This document shows positions 1-6,667 of a stretch of DNA of 35,671 nt, piece after piece (within the stretch, counting starts at the first letter, position 1; each line of letters starts with the position of its first letter). A program made the translations under genes and the position numbers. Origin of the DNA: an uncultured Amaricoccus sp. (GTDB lineage: Bacteria > Pseudomonadota > Alphaproteobacteria > Rhodobacterales > Rhodobacteraceae); assembly GCF_937891315.1 (NCBI RefSeq), contig NZ_CALAGI010000088.1, positions 1 through 35,671 of the forward strand. Reading direction: 5' to 3'. The notes beneath the pieces were generated by a model, which was given only the letters and a program-made list of their open reading frames with translations, was not told the DNA's origin and made no database searches.

Positions 1-19
1 CGCAAGCTTGCTCCGGGCG

Positions 20-65
20 CGCGGACCGCGGGCGCGCCACTGGCGCCCCCTAAGGGCGGTCCGCG
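20..65. repeat. Nested inverted repeat downstream of the FMN reductase gene
   Basis: The outer arms CGCGGACCGC (20-29) and GCGGTCCGCG (56-65) are perfect complements. An inner stem pairs GGGCGC (30-35) with GCGCCC (43-48). It lies about 30 bp past the stop codon of the minus-strand reductase, so it may help end that transcript. No T-run follows on the minus strand, so a classical intrinsic terminator is not supported. The rest of 1-96 holds no gene I can support. Confidence 0.4.
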
Positions 66-96
66 AAGACATCCCGATCCGGAGGCGGACGCCGTA

Positions 97-675
97 TCAG
101 GCCGCGCGGGCGGCCATGGTGGCGCGGGTCCACCAGTCGAGATCGTCGAGCATCGCCTTGGCCGCGGGCAGGATATGCTCCTCGATATCGGCCAGCGTCG
201 CCTTGCCCTGATACAGCTGGAAGAAATCCCCGCCGCCGATATGAACGCCGAAGCGGGTCGGGACCATCTGCAACTCGATCGCGATCATCCGCAGATGCTC
301 GGCCGCGCGCGCGCCGCCCATCGAGCCATAGCCGAAGACCGCCGCCGGCTTGCGCACCCACTCGACATAGGCCTGATCGAGCGCGTTCTTCAGCACGCCG
401 GGAACCGAGTGGTTGTATTCGGCGGTGACGAAGATGAAGCCGTCGAAGGTCGCAAGCTTCTTCTGCCAGGCGACCGCGCGCGGGTCCTTGCTCGGCACCC
501 ACGCGTTCGAGGCCGCCTCGTCGAACATCGGCAGGTCGAAATCGCGCAGATCGACGAGCTCGACCTCCCAGTCGCTCCGCTGGGCGGCGAGATCGAAGAT
601 CCATTTCGCCGGCTTGTCGCCGAAACGCGCGGCGCGGGTCGAGCCGATGATCACCGCTATGCGGGGCTTTGCCAT
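97..675 (-). CDS. NAD(P)H-dependent FMN reductase (flavodoxin-like fold)
   Basis: This 192-residue protein belongs to the NADPH-dependent FMN reductase family (PF03358), which reduces FMN or quinones in the cytoplasm. The N-terminal strand and phosphate loop IGSTRAARFGDKPA binds the flavin phosphate (residues about 9-23). The family signature EYNHSVPGVLKNALD lies near residues 87-101, followed by the flavin-binding GYGSMGGARAAEHLR segment. Length is normal for the family. An AAGGAG Shine-Dalgarno sits eight bases before the ATG. The gene diverges from a HxlR regulator over 81 bp, a common arrangement in which the regulator controls the reductase in response to electrophiles or oxidants. The physiological substrate cannot be read from sequence; azo- or quinone-reductase activity is as likely as flavin supply. 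Confidence 0.88.
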   Translation of the reverse strand: MAKPRIAVIIGSTRAARFGDKPAKWIFDLAAQRSDWEVELVDLRDFDLPMFDEAASNAWVPSKDPRAVAWQKKLATFDGFIFVTAEYNHSVPGVLKNALDQAYVEWVRKPAAVFGYGSMGGARAAEHLRMIAIELQMVPTRFGVHIGGGDFFQLYQGKATLADIEEHILPAAKAMLDDLDWWTRATMAARAA

Positions 676-695
676 GGAAGTCTCCTTGTGATCCT

Positions 696-712
696 GGTAT
701 CAAAACGATACC
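696..712. promoter_or_regulatory. Putative HxlR operator in the divergent promoter region
   Basis: GGTATC (696-701) and GATACC (707-712) form a perfect 6-5-6 inverted repeat between the divergently transcribed FMN reductase and HxlR-type regulator. HxlR/YodB-type regulators are winged-helix dimers that bind short palindromes in such intergenic regions, often repressing both genes. The position, symmetry and neighbouring regulator support an operator; binding is inferred. Confidence 0.55.
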
Positions 713-756
713 GCAGGCACTAACGTTCCGGTGGAATTGCGCAAGGGGGCACGAAT

Positions 757-1173
757 TTGCCACTAGGTGACGCCGAGGAAACCGCGGCCTGCGCCCGGAT
801 CAGCGAATTGCTGGCGCGCGTCGGCGACAAATGGACCGTGCTCGTGGTGCGTGTGCTCGGGGAAAGCCCGATGCGATTCAACGCCTTGCGCCGCCATATC
901 GGCGGCATCTCGCAGAAGATGCTGACGAGCACCCTGCGCGGGCTGGAACGCGACGGCTTCGTCGTCCGCACCGTCTCGCCGACCACGCCGCCGCAGACCG
1001 AATATGCCCTGACCGACCTCGGTCGCGGCCTGCTCGTGCCGGTCGGCGCGCTCGCCGCCTGGACCATCGAGAACGCCGGGCGGATCGAGACCGCCCGCCG
1101 CGCCTATGCCGATCGCGAGGGCGCCGTGGCGGGCTTGCACGCGGTCCGCCCGCGTGCTTTCACCAAGGCATGA
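757..1173 (+). CDS. HxlR-family winged-helix transcriptional regulator
   Basis: A 138-residue MarR-like HxlR (PF01638) regulator. The typical core is visible: ARISELLARVGDKWTVLVVR, then MRFNALRRHIGGISQKMLT (recognition helix), then TLRGLERDGFVVRTV and the wing, ending in YALTDLGRGLL. A cysteine (Cys12) just before the domain matches the usual position of the redox-sensing cysteine in this family (family knowledge; not shown here). Translation appears to start at TTG 757, because an AAGGGGG Shine-Dalgarno ends about seven bases upstream and no in-frame ATG exists before it. Its stop overlaps the cobT start (ATGA), so the two may be co-translated. The likely target is the divergent FMN reductase, through the 696-712 palindrome. 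Confidence 0.88.
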   Translation: MPLGDAEETAACARISELLARVGDKWTVLVVRVLGESPMRFNALRRHIGGISQKMLTSTLRGLERDGFVVRTVSPTTPPQTEYALTDLGRGLLVPVGALAAWTIENAGRIETARRAYADREGAVAGLHAVRPRAFTKA

Positions 1174-3041
1174 CGAAGCCGCCCGACAATCCAGCCGAGC
1201 CGTTCAAGAAGGCGCTCGCCGAAGCCACCAAGGCGATGGCCGGTCAGGCCGAACTGACCGTCGCCTTCTCGGTCGATCCGCCGGGCTGCTCGAACGCGAC
1301 CATGCGCCTGCCCCAGGTCACGCGCCGCATGACGCGGGACGAGGTGATGCTGGCACGCGGGACGGCGGATTCCTACGCGCTGCGCCTGCGCTACCACGAC
1401 GACGCCACGCACCGCCGCTACGCGCCCTCGGGCGACGTCGCCGCCGCGCTGTTCGAGAGCATGGAGACGGCGCGCTGCGAGGCGATGGGCGCGCGGGTCA
1501 TGCCGGGCACCGCGGGCAATATCGACGCGAGGATCGCCGACGAGGCCCGCCGTCTCGGCTATGCCGAGATCACCGATCCGAACAAGGCGCCGATGGCGCA
1601 GGCGGCGGGCTATCTCGTGCGCCACCTCGCCACCGGCCGCGACCTGCCGCGCGGCGCGCAGAACGTGATGGACCTCTGGCGCGGCCATCTGGAGGGTCGC
1701 GCCAGGGACACGCTCGAAGATCTCGAAACCGTGCTGGACGACCAGCAGGCCTTCGCCCGCTTCGCCCGGCGGGTGATCGAGGATCTCGGCTATGGCGACC
1801 AGCTCGGCGAGGATCCGGACGCCGACGATCTCGAGGAGGAGACCGAGGACAGCGAGGAGGAAAACGCGCGCGAGGATTCGACCGGCGGCGAGGACCAGGA
1901 GGAGTCCGACCAGCGGGAGAGTTCCGAAGAGGCGCCGTCCGACCAGAATGGCGAACCCCAGCAGATGCGGGCCGACGTCGGCGACGCCGACGATTCCGAT
2001 CTGGCCGACGAGGTCGACATGCGCGACGGCGAGCCGCCAGAGCATCGCCCGCCGCCGCCGCATTCCGACGCCGACCCCGCCTACAAGGTCTATCTGACCA
2101 AATTCGACGAGGAGATCGCCGCCGAGGATCTGGCCGATCCGGCCGAGCTCGACCGGCTGCGCGCCTATCTCGACCAGCAGCTCGAGCCGCTGCGCGGCGC
2201 CGTCTCGCGTCTTGCCAACCGCCTGCAGCGCCGGCTGCAGGCGCAGCAGAGCCGCGCCTGGGAGTTCGATCTCGAGGAAGGCACTCTCGACGCCGGACGG
2301 CTGGCGCGGGTCGTGGCGAACCCGATGACGCCGCTCAGCTTCAAGCGCGAGCGCGATACCGAGTTCCGCGACACCGTCGTCACGCTGCTGCTCGACAATT
2401 CCGGCTCGATGCGCGGCCGACCGATCTCGATCGCCGCCATCTCGGCCGACGTTCTGGCGCGGACGCTCGAACGCTGTCAGGTCAAGGTCGAGATCCTCGG
2501 CTTCACCACCCGCGCCTGGAAGGGTGGCCAGAGCCGCGAGGCCTGGCTCGCCGCGCAGCGGCCGGTCCAGCCCGGGCGCCTGAACGACCTGCGCCACATC
2601 ATCTACAAGTCCGCCGAGGCGCCCTGGCGCCGGGCACGCCCCAATCTCGGACTGATGATGAAGGAAGGGCTGCTGAAGGAGAATATCGACGGCGAGGCGC
2701 TGGAATGGGCGCATCGGCGCCTTGTCGCGCGGCCTGAGGCGCGGCGGATCCTGATGGTGATCTCGGACGGCGCGCCGGTGGACGATTCCTCGCTGTCGGT
2801 CAATCCGGCGAACTATCTCGAAAAGCATCTGCGCGACGTGATCGCGATGATCGAGCGCCGGCGCCTCGTCGAGCTCATCGCCATCGGCATCGGCCACGAC
2901 GTCACGCGCTACTACGGCCGCGCGGTCACCATCACCGACGTCGAGCAGCTCGCCGGCGCGATGACCGAACAGCTGGCCGCCCTCTTCGACAACGACCCCG
3001 GCCGCGCCGGGCGCCAGTCGCGGCGCGCCGGCCGGCGCTGA
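1170..3041 (+). CDS. cobT: Cobaltochelatase subunit CobT (aerobic cobalamin synthesis)
   Basis: A 623-residue CobT, one of the two AAA+/VWA-type subunits (with CobS) that drive ATP-dependent cobalt insertion into hydrogenobyrinic acid a,c-diamide by CobN. The architecture matches: an N-terminal pCobT domain, a strongly acidic linker around residues 210-300 rich in Glu and Asp, and a C-terminal von Willebrand A domain. The MIDAS metal site starts at Asp409 in LLLDNSGSM, and a later VISDGAP segment completes the fold. The ATG at 1170 is chosen because the product then matches CobT length; the reading frame is open further upstream, but only by running through the HxlR gene. The start overlaps the HxlR stop (ATGA). 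CobS, the obligate partner, is not adjacent or anywhere in this window. Confidence 0.93.
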   Translation: MTKPPDNPAEPFKKALAEATKAMAGQAELTVAFSVDPPGCSNATMRLPQVTRRMTRDEVMLARGTADSYALRLRYHDDATHRRYAPSGDVAAALFESMETARCEAMGARVMPGTAGNIDARIADEARRLGYAEITDPNKAPMAQAAGYLVRHLATGRDLPRGAQNVMDLWRGHLEGRARDTLEDLETVLDDQQAFARFARRVIEDLGYGDQLGEDPDADDLEEETEDSEEENAREDSTGGEDQEESDQRESSEEAPSDQNGEPQQMRADVGDADDSDLADEVDMRDGEPPEHRPPPPHSDADPAYKVYLTKFDEEIAAEDLADPAELDRLRAYLDQQLEPLRGAVSRLANRLQRRLQAQQSRAWEFDLEEGTLDAGRLARVVANPMTPLSFKRERDTEFRDTVVTLLLDNSGSMRGRPISIAAISADVLARTLERCQVKVEILGFTTRAWKGGQSREAWLAAQRPVQPGRLNDLRHIIYKSAEAPWRRARPNLGLMMKEGLLKENIDGEALEWAHRRLVARPEARRILMVISDGAPVDDSSLSVNPANYLEKHLRDVIAMIERRRLVELIAIGIGHDVTRYYGRAVTITDVEQLAGAMTEQLAALFDNDPGRAGRQSRRAGRR

Positions 3042-3102
3042 GCCGGGTCGCGCCCGAGACGAACTGCGGCTGCTCGGCTCGGGGATGGTCTTGCTGTTTC
3101 CT

Positions 3103-3156
3103 GCCTGATTTGGGGTACACAAATCAGGCCGCGCCTGCCTGCCCCCGGCAGGCGCG
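3103..3156. terminator. Paired hairpins downstream of cobT, terminator-like
   Basis: Two perfect stem-loops lie in series. GCCTGATTT (3103-3111) pairs with AAATCAGGC (3121-3129). CGCGCCTGCC (3130-3139) pairs with GGCAGGCGCG (3147-3156), followed by TTTC. They begin 61 bp after the cobT stop, between convergent genes, so bidirectional termination is likely. The T-runs are short, so Rho-dependent or mixed termination is possible. Confidence 0.5.
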
Positions 3157-3218
3157 TTTCCGCGCCAGCCAGTCAGGCGCGGCCTGATTACCGTCTCTCG
3201 TAGAAATCGGACGGCCCC

Positions 3219-3275
3219 TTGGCCTTCGACTGGTCGAAGGCCAACGTCCCGGGTCGACAGTCCACTGGACTGTCG
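3219..3275. repeat. Two further perfect hairpins between cobT and the CDF gene
   Basis: TTGGCCTTCGA (3219-3229) and TCGAAGGCCAA (3234-3244) form an 11-bp stem with a CTGG loop. CGACAGTCC (3255-3263) and GGACTGTCG (3267-3275) form a 9-bp stem with a 3-nt loop. Together with 3103-3156 they make four perfect stem-loops within about 175 bp. No gene can be supported in 3042-3349; this hairpin array is its content. It could end transcription from both sides or be a palindromic extragenic element. Confidence 0.5.
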
Positions 3276-3349
3276 CCTGATCCGGTCCGAGGAGTCTTTC
3301 CGGGACAAGGGACCGAGCCGATCGGTCGGAGTTCGTATGAAACAAACCC

Positions 3350-4237
3350 TCAGATCACCAGCACGCCGTTGTGCTTGGCCTTGTACTCCGGCTCGACATG
3401 GATGGTGACGGAGGCGCCCTCCACCGTCTCCTTCAACGCGATCTCGACGCGGTCGCAGATCTCGTGCGCCCTGGAGACCGTCATCGCGGCCGGCACCACC
3501 AGATGGAATTCGATGAAGACCCGGCGCCCGGCGTTGCGGGTTCGCACATCATGCGCCTCGATCGCACCGTCGGCTTCGCGCGCGATCACCTCCTTGATCT
3601 CGGCCAGCCGCTCCTTCGGCACCGCCTCGTCCATCAGCCCGCCGAGCGACTCGCGGATCACGCTCCAGCCCGACCAGAGGATATTGACCGCGACCAGCGC
3701 CGCCAGCGCCGGATCGAGTACCGCCCAGCCGGTCAGGACCGCGAGCGCGATGCCGACCACCACCCCGACCGAGGTCACGACGTCCGACATCAGATGCCGT
3801 CCGTCGGCGACCAGCGCCGGCGAGCGTGCCCGGCGGCCGACGGTGACCAGGGTTCGGCTCCAGAGGCCATTGATCACGCTGGCGACCGCGCTGATCGCGA
3901 GCCCGAGCGCCGGCGCCTCGATCGCACGCGGTGCCTGAATCGCCGCCCACGCCTCGCGAAGGATCAGGATCGCCGCGACGATGATCAGCGTTCCGGCCAG
4001 CACCGCGCTGAAATATTCCGCCTTGGAATGGCCGTAGGGATGATTGCTGTCGGCCGGCTGGTCCGCGAGATGCACGGCGATCAGCGCCGCGACCGCCGTC
4101 GCGACATTCACGAGGCTCTCCAGCGCGTCGGAATAGAGCGCGACCGATCCGGTCACGCGGTAGGCGACATATTTGATCCCGAGCACCAGCAGCCCGACGG
4201 CGATGCTCCCCGCCGCGATCCTGAAAGTCGTGCTCAT
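3350..4237 (-). CDS. Cation diffusion facilitator (CDF) family metal efflux transporter
   Basis: A 295-residue CDF transporter (PF01545), an inner-membrane antiporter that exports divalent metals such as Fe, Zn, Mn or Co in exchange for protons. About six transmembrane segments occupy residues 5-210. TM2 carries SDALESLVN and TM5 carries HLMSDVVTS, the His/Asp transport site. The HPYGHSKAEYFSA loop is typical of the family. The last 80 residues form the cytoplasmic dimerisation domain with HDVRTRNAGRRVFIEFHLVV. ATG 4237 is chosen because AGGGGA precedes it; the open frame continues 54 codons upstream, but those codons translate a dispersed repeat. A palindrome of iron-operator type lies about 180 bp upstream, suggesting iron-linked control. 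The metal exported is not certain. Confidence 0.88.
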   Translation of the reverse strand: MSTTFRIAAGSIAVGLLVLGIKYVAYRVTGSVALYSDALESLVNVATAVAALIAVHLADQPADSNHPYGHSKAEYFSAVLAGTLIIVAAILILREAWAAIQAPRAIEAPALGLAISAVASVINGLWSRTLVTVGRRARSPALVADGRHLMSDVVTSVGVVVGIALAVLTGWAVLDPALAALVAVNILWSGWSVIRESLGGLMDEAVPKERLAEIKEVIAREADGAIEAHDVRTRNAGRRVFIEFHLVVPAAMTVSRAHEICDRVEIALKETVEGASVTIHVEPEYKAKHNGVLVI

Positions 4238-4282
4238 GGGGAATCCCCTGCCGTCCGCCCTTTCCGTCCCCTGGAGCGGCGT

Positions 4283-4369
4283 CCGATCCGGCAGAGCCGG
4301 CTCGTCCGCTCCAGAGTCTTGATTTGGCGCAATCTCTTGGCCACCAGACGATTCCGTCTGGTTGGATAT
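4283..4369 (-). repeat. Dispersed repeat, copy A (87 bp)
   Basis: This stretch matches 22174-22260 without gaps at 76 of 87 positions (my count, about 87%). Both copies keep a hairpin, ACCAGACG-attc-CGTCTGGT (here 4343-4362), and the flank TTGGATAT. On the minus strand both read as AT-richer DNA containing CCAAATCAAGAC. It lies in the untranslated region upstream of the CDF gene. It resembles the short intergenic repeats common in alphaproteobacterial genomes; its genome-wide copy number cannot be seen here. Confidence 0.8.
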
Positions 4370-4413
4370 TGCTCTAGCCGCCGGGGCGACAGGGCGCAAG
4401 TCTCTGATTTCCG

Positions 4414-4430
4414 ATGAGAATAGTTCTCAT
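4414..4430. promoter_or_regulatory. Putative iron-responsive operator (Fur/RirA/Irr-like palindrome)
   Basis: ATGAGAA-tag-TTCTCAT is a perfect 7-3-7 inverted repeat upstream of the CDF transporter gene. It differs at one core position from the Fur 7-1-7 pattern TGAGAATNATTCTCA. It also fits the rhizobial RirA pattern TGA-N9-TCA and contains the AGAA-N3-TTCT-like core of Irr elements. Which regulator uses it cannot be decided from this window. The dispersed repeat lies between it and the CDF start, so the promoter would be about 150-190 bp upstream of the ATG. Confidence 0.5.
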
Positions 4431-4458
4431 ATGCAGTGCCGGGAGAGACCCGCGACCC

Positions 4459-5466
4459 TCAGCCGCCGAGACTGGAGTGGCGGGCCATCATCTCGACGGG
4501 CGCGAGATGGCATTCCGGCGGGCGGGCGCCGGTCTCGAGCCAGGCAAGCATCGCCTCGGCGGAATGGCGGCCGAAGCGGGCGACGTCGCAGCGCACCGAG
4601 GAGAGCCGCGGCCAGGTCAGGGCGCATTCCTCGATATCGTCGAACCCGACCAGCCGGAATTCCTCGCCGACCCGAACTCCGGCCTCGGCGAAGCCGGCGA
4701 GCATGCCGAGCGCCACGAGATCGCTGAAGCAGACCGCCGCCTCCACCTCGGGCGCCGCCGCCGCGAGCCGCAGCGCGATGTCGCGGCCGAAGGCGCGCGA
4801 CGGCCGGCCGTGGAAGGCCCTCGGCGCCAGACCGGCCTCGCGCATCACTTCGAGATAGCCGGCCACCCGTTCCAGCGTCACCGGGCGATCGGCGATCCCG
4901 CCGACGAAGGCGATGCGCCGCGCGCCCTGCGCGATCAGATGCCGTGTCGCCAGCCGGCCGCCGACGGCGTAGTCGAGCGAGGCGAAGGGAAAGATATCGG
5001 TCCGCGCATCGATCCGGCGCAGCACCTGCATCGCCGGAATCCCGGCGCGCCAGACGTTCTCCAGCGCCCGCGGCTCATCGACATAGGTGGGCGAGATCAG
5101 GAACCCCGAGACGCCATGCTCGATCATCGAAGCGATGACCCGCGCCTGCAGCGCCGGATCCTCGTCGGTATTGGCAATCACCGTGGCATAGCCGCGGCTG
5201 GCGAAGCTCATCTGCGCGCTGGCCGCGAACTCGGTGAAGAACGGGTTGCGCAGGTCGTTGATGACGAGGCCGATCAGCCCGACATCGCCGCCGCGCAGGT
5301 TGGCGGCCGAGCGGTTGTAGACATAGTTCAGATCGATCATCGCCCGCTCGACCACCGCGCGCGTCGCGGGCTTCACCAGGGGACTGTTCTGCAGGACGTT
5401 CGAGACCGTCGATTTCGAGACACCCGCGTGACGCGCCACATCGACGATCGTCGGCCGCTTGTTCAT
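4459..5466 (-). CDS. LacI-family transcriptional regulator of the anhydrosugar operon
   Basis: A 335-residue LacI/PurR-type regulator. The N-terminal helix-turn-helix reads TIVDVARHAGVSKSTVSNVLQ (about residues 6-26), followed by the hinge region and LIGLVINDLRNPFF, which opens the periplasmic-binding-protein-like sensor domain. The sensor contains the usual LVGFDDIEEC segment near the C-terminus. It is the last gene of the minus-strand series, 10 bp after the DUF993 gene, so it is probably co-transcribed and autoregulated. Likely binding sites are the two TTGGAACGT-type sequences at the operon promoter (19906-19950), about 14 kb upstream. The effector would be a sugar or anhydrosugar, inferred from the other genes. 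Confidence 0.92.
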   Translation of the reverse strand: MNKRPTIVDVARHAGVSKSTVSNVLQNSPLVKPATRAVVERAMIDLNYVYNRSAANLRGGDVGLIGLVINDLRNPFFTEFAASAQMSFASRGYATVIANTDEDPALQARVIASMIEHGVSGFLISPTYVDEPRALENVWRAGIPAMQVLRRIDARTDIFPFASLDYAVGGRLATRHLIAQGARRIAFVGGIADRPVTLERVAGYLEVMREAGLAPRAFHGRPSRAFGRDIALRLAAAAPEVEAAVCFSDLVALGMLAGFAEAGVRVGEEFRLVGFDDIEECALTWPRLSSVRCDVARFGRHSAEAMLAWLETGARPPECHLAPVEMMARHSSLGG

Positions 5467-5476
5467 CGCCAGAACC

Positions 5477-6667
5477 TCATTCCAGGCCGTGCAACCGCGC
5501 GAGCAGTGTCATCCGCTCGACCGCGAGATCGGGGCGGCTCAGGAGGCGTGCGCGGTCGGCGAGGCGGAAGACCTCGGCATAATGCGTGATCTCGCGCGAG
5601 GATTGAAAGCCGCCCGGCATGATGAAATGGCTCTGCGCGCCGTTGAGCCAGGCCAGAAAGGCGATACCCGCCTTGTAGAAGCGGGTCGGCGCCTTGAAGA
5701 TCTCGCGGCTGAGCGGCACGGTCGGCGCGAGGAGCGCGTGGTAGGTTGCGCGGTCGCCCAGCGCCAGCGCCTCCAGCGCCTGAACCGCCGCCGGGGCGAT
5801 CGCGGTGAAGGCGCCGAGCAGCGCGTGGCTGTGACGCGTCCCGTCACCCTCGATCAGCGCCGCGTAGTTGAAATCATCGCCGGTATAGAGCCGGACACCC
5901 TCCGGCAGCCGGGCGCGGAACGCCTCCTCATGCGACTGGTCGAGCAGCGAGATCTTGATGCCGTCGACCTTGGCCACATTGTCGCGAATGATGCCGAGCA
6001 CCGTCTCCGAGGCGGTCGGCACATGCGCCGAACCCCAGTAGCCGGCGAGGCCCGGGTCGAACATGTCGCCGAGCCAGTGCAGGATCACCGGCGCCCGCGC
6101 CTGATCCAGCAGCCGGCCATAGACGCGGGCATAGGTCTCGGCATCGGCCCCCAGCGCGGGAAAGGCGCGCGACGCCATCAGGATCACCTGTCCGCCGGCC
6201 GCCTCGATCGCTTCCATCTGTTCGGAATAGGCGGCGATCAGCCCGGCCTCGTCGGTGATCTCACCGGCCGCGCGCTGGTCGGTGCCGGCGCCGCAGGCGA
6301 CGCGCGGCTTCAGGGGATGCGCCCTGGCCTCGACCATGGTGCGCTCGATCAGCTCCTTCGCGGTCGGCCAGTCGACGCCCATGCCGCGCTGCGCGGTGTC
6401 CATCGCCTCGGCCAGGCCGAGCCCCTGATCCCAGAGCCAGCGCCGAAAGCCGAGCGTGTTCTCCCAGTCGACCGCCGGCCGCCCTTCCCAGGGCGCGCGC
6501 TCGGCGATCGGGTCCGAGACCAGGTGCGCGGCGGCGAAGGCGGTCCGCGTCAGCGGCACGCGTGGCGGGCGCGGGACCAGCGGCTCGCCCGTCGGGGCAT
6601 AGGGTTCGAGGGTTCCGTCATAGGTCGGCAGGCGCATGGCACAGTCCTTCATCAGCCGGGCCTTCAT
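5477..6667 (-). CDS. DUF993 protein, dihydrodipicolinate-synthase-like TIM-barrel aldolase candidate
   Basis: A 396-residue protein that I assign to DUF993 (PF06187), annotated in databases as a dihydrodipicolinate synthase family protein; no member's reaction is known to me. The sequence looks like a (beta/alpha)8 barrel. Lys238, in VDGIKISLLDQ, stands where class I aldolases of the DapA superfamily carry their Schiff-base lysine. Other ordered segments are GGQVILMASRAFPALGAD and VRLYTGDDFNYAALI. The start is ATG 6667, which overlaps the stop of the preceding GMC gene (ATGA); Met6 and Met11 are alternatives. In this operon it is the only candidate carbon-carbon lyase, so I infer retro-aldol cleavage of an oxidised (keto) anhydrosugar. 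The family call is firm; the reaction is inference. Confidence 0.85.
   Translation of the reverse strand: MKARLMKDCAMRLPTYDGTLEPYAPTGEPLVPRPPRVPLTRTAFAAAHLVSDPIAERAPWEGRPAVDWENTLGFRRWLWDQGLGLAEAMDTAQRGMGVDWPTAKELIERTMVEARAHPLKPRVACGAGTDQRAAGEITDEAGLIAAYSEQMEAIEAAGGQVILMASRAFPALGADAETYARVYGRLLDQARAPVILHWLGDMFDPGLAGYWGSAHVPTASETVLGIIRDNVAKVDGIKISLLDQSHEEAFRARLPEGVRLYTGDDFNYAALIEGDGTRHSHALLGAFTAIAPAAVQALEALALGDRATYHALLAPTVPLSREIFKAPTRFYKAGIAFLAWLNGAQSHFIMPGGFQSSREITHYAEVFRLADRARLLSRPDLAVERMTLLARLHGLE

Noticed and set aside
831..1169. A 113-codon N-terminal extension of CobT
   Set aside because: It would run through the HxlR gene in another frame; the ATG at 1170 gives the normal CobT length.
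1104..3308. A 734-codon minus-strand frame opposite cobT
   Set aside because: Antisense shadow of a conserved CobT gene, with no ribosome site or domain.
4238..4399. A 54-codon N-terminal extension of the CDF transporter
   Set aside because: It translates the dispersed repeat, whose other copy gives a similar peptide; ATG 4237 has a good ribosome site and normal family length.
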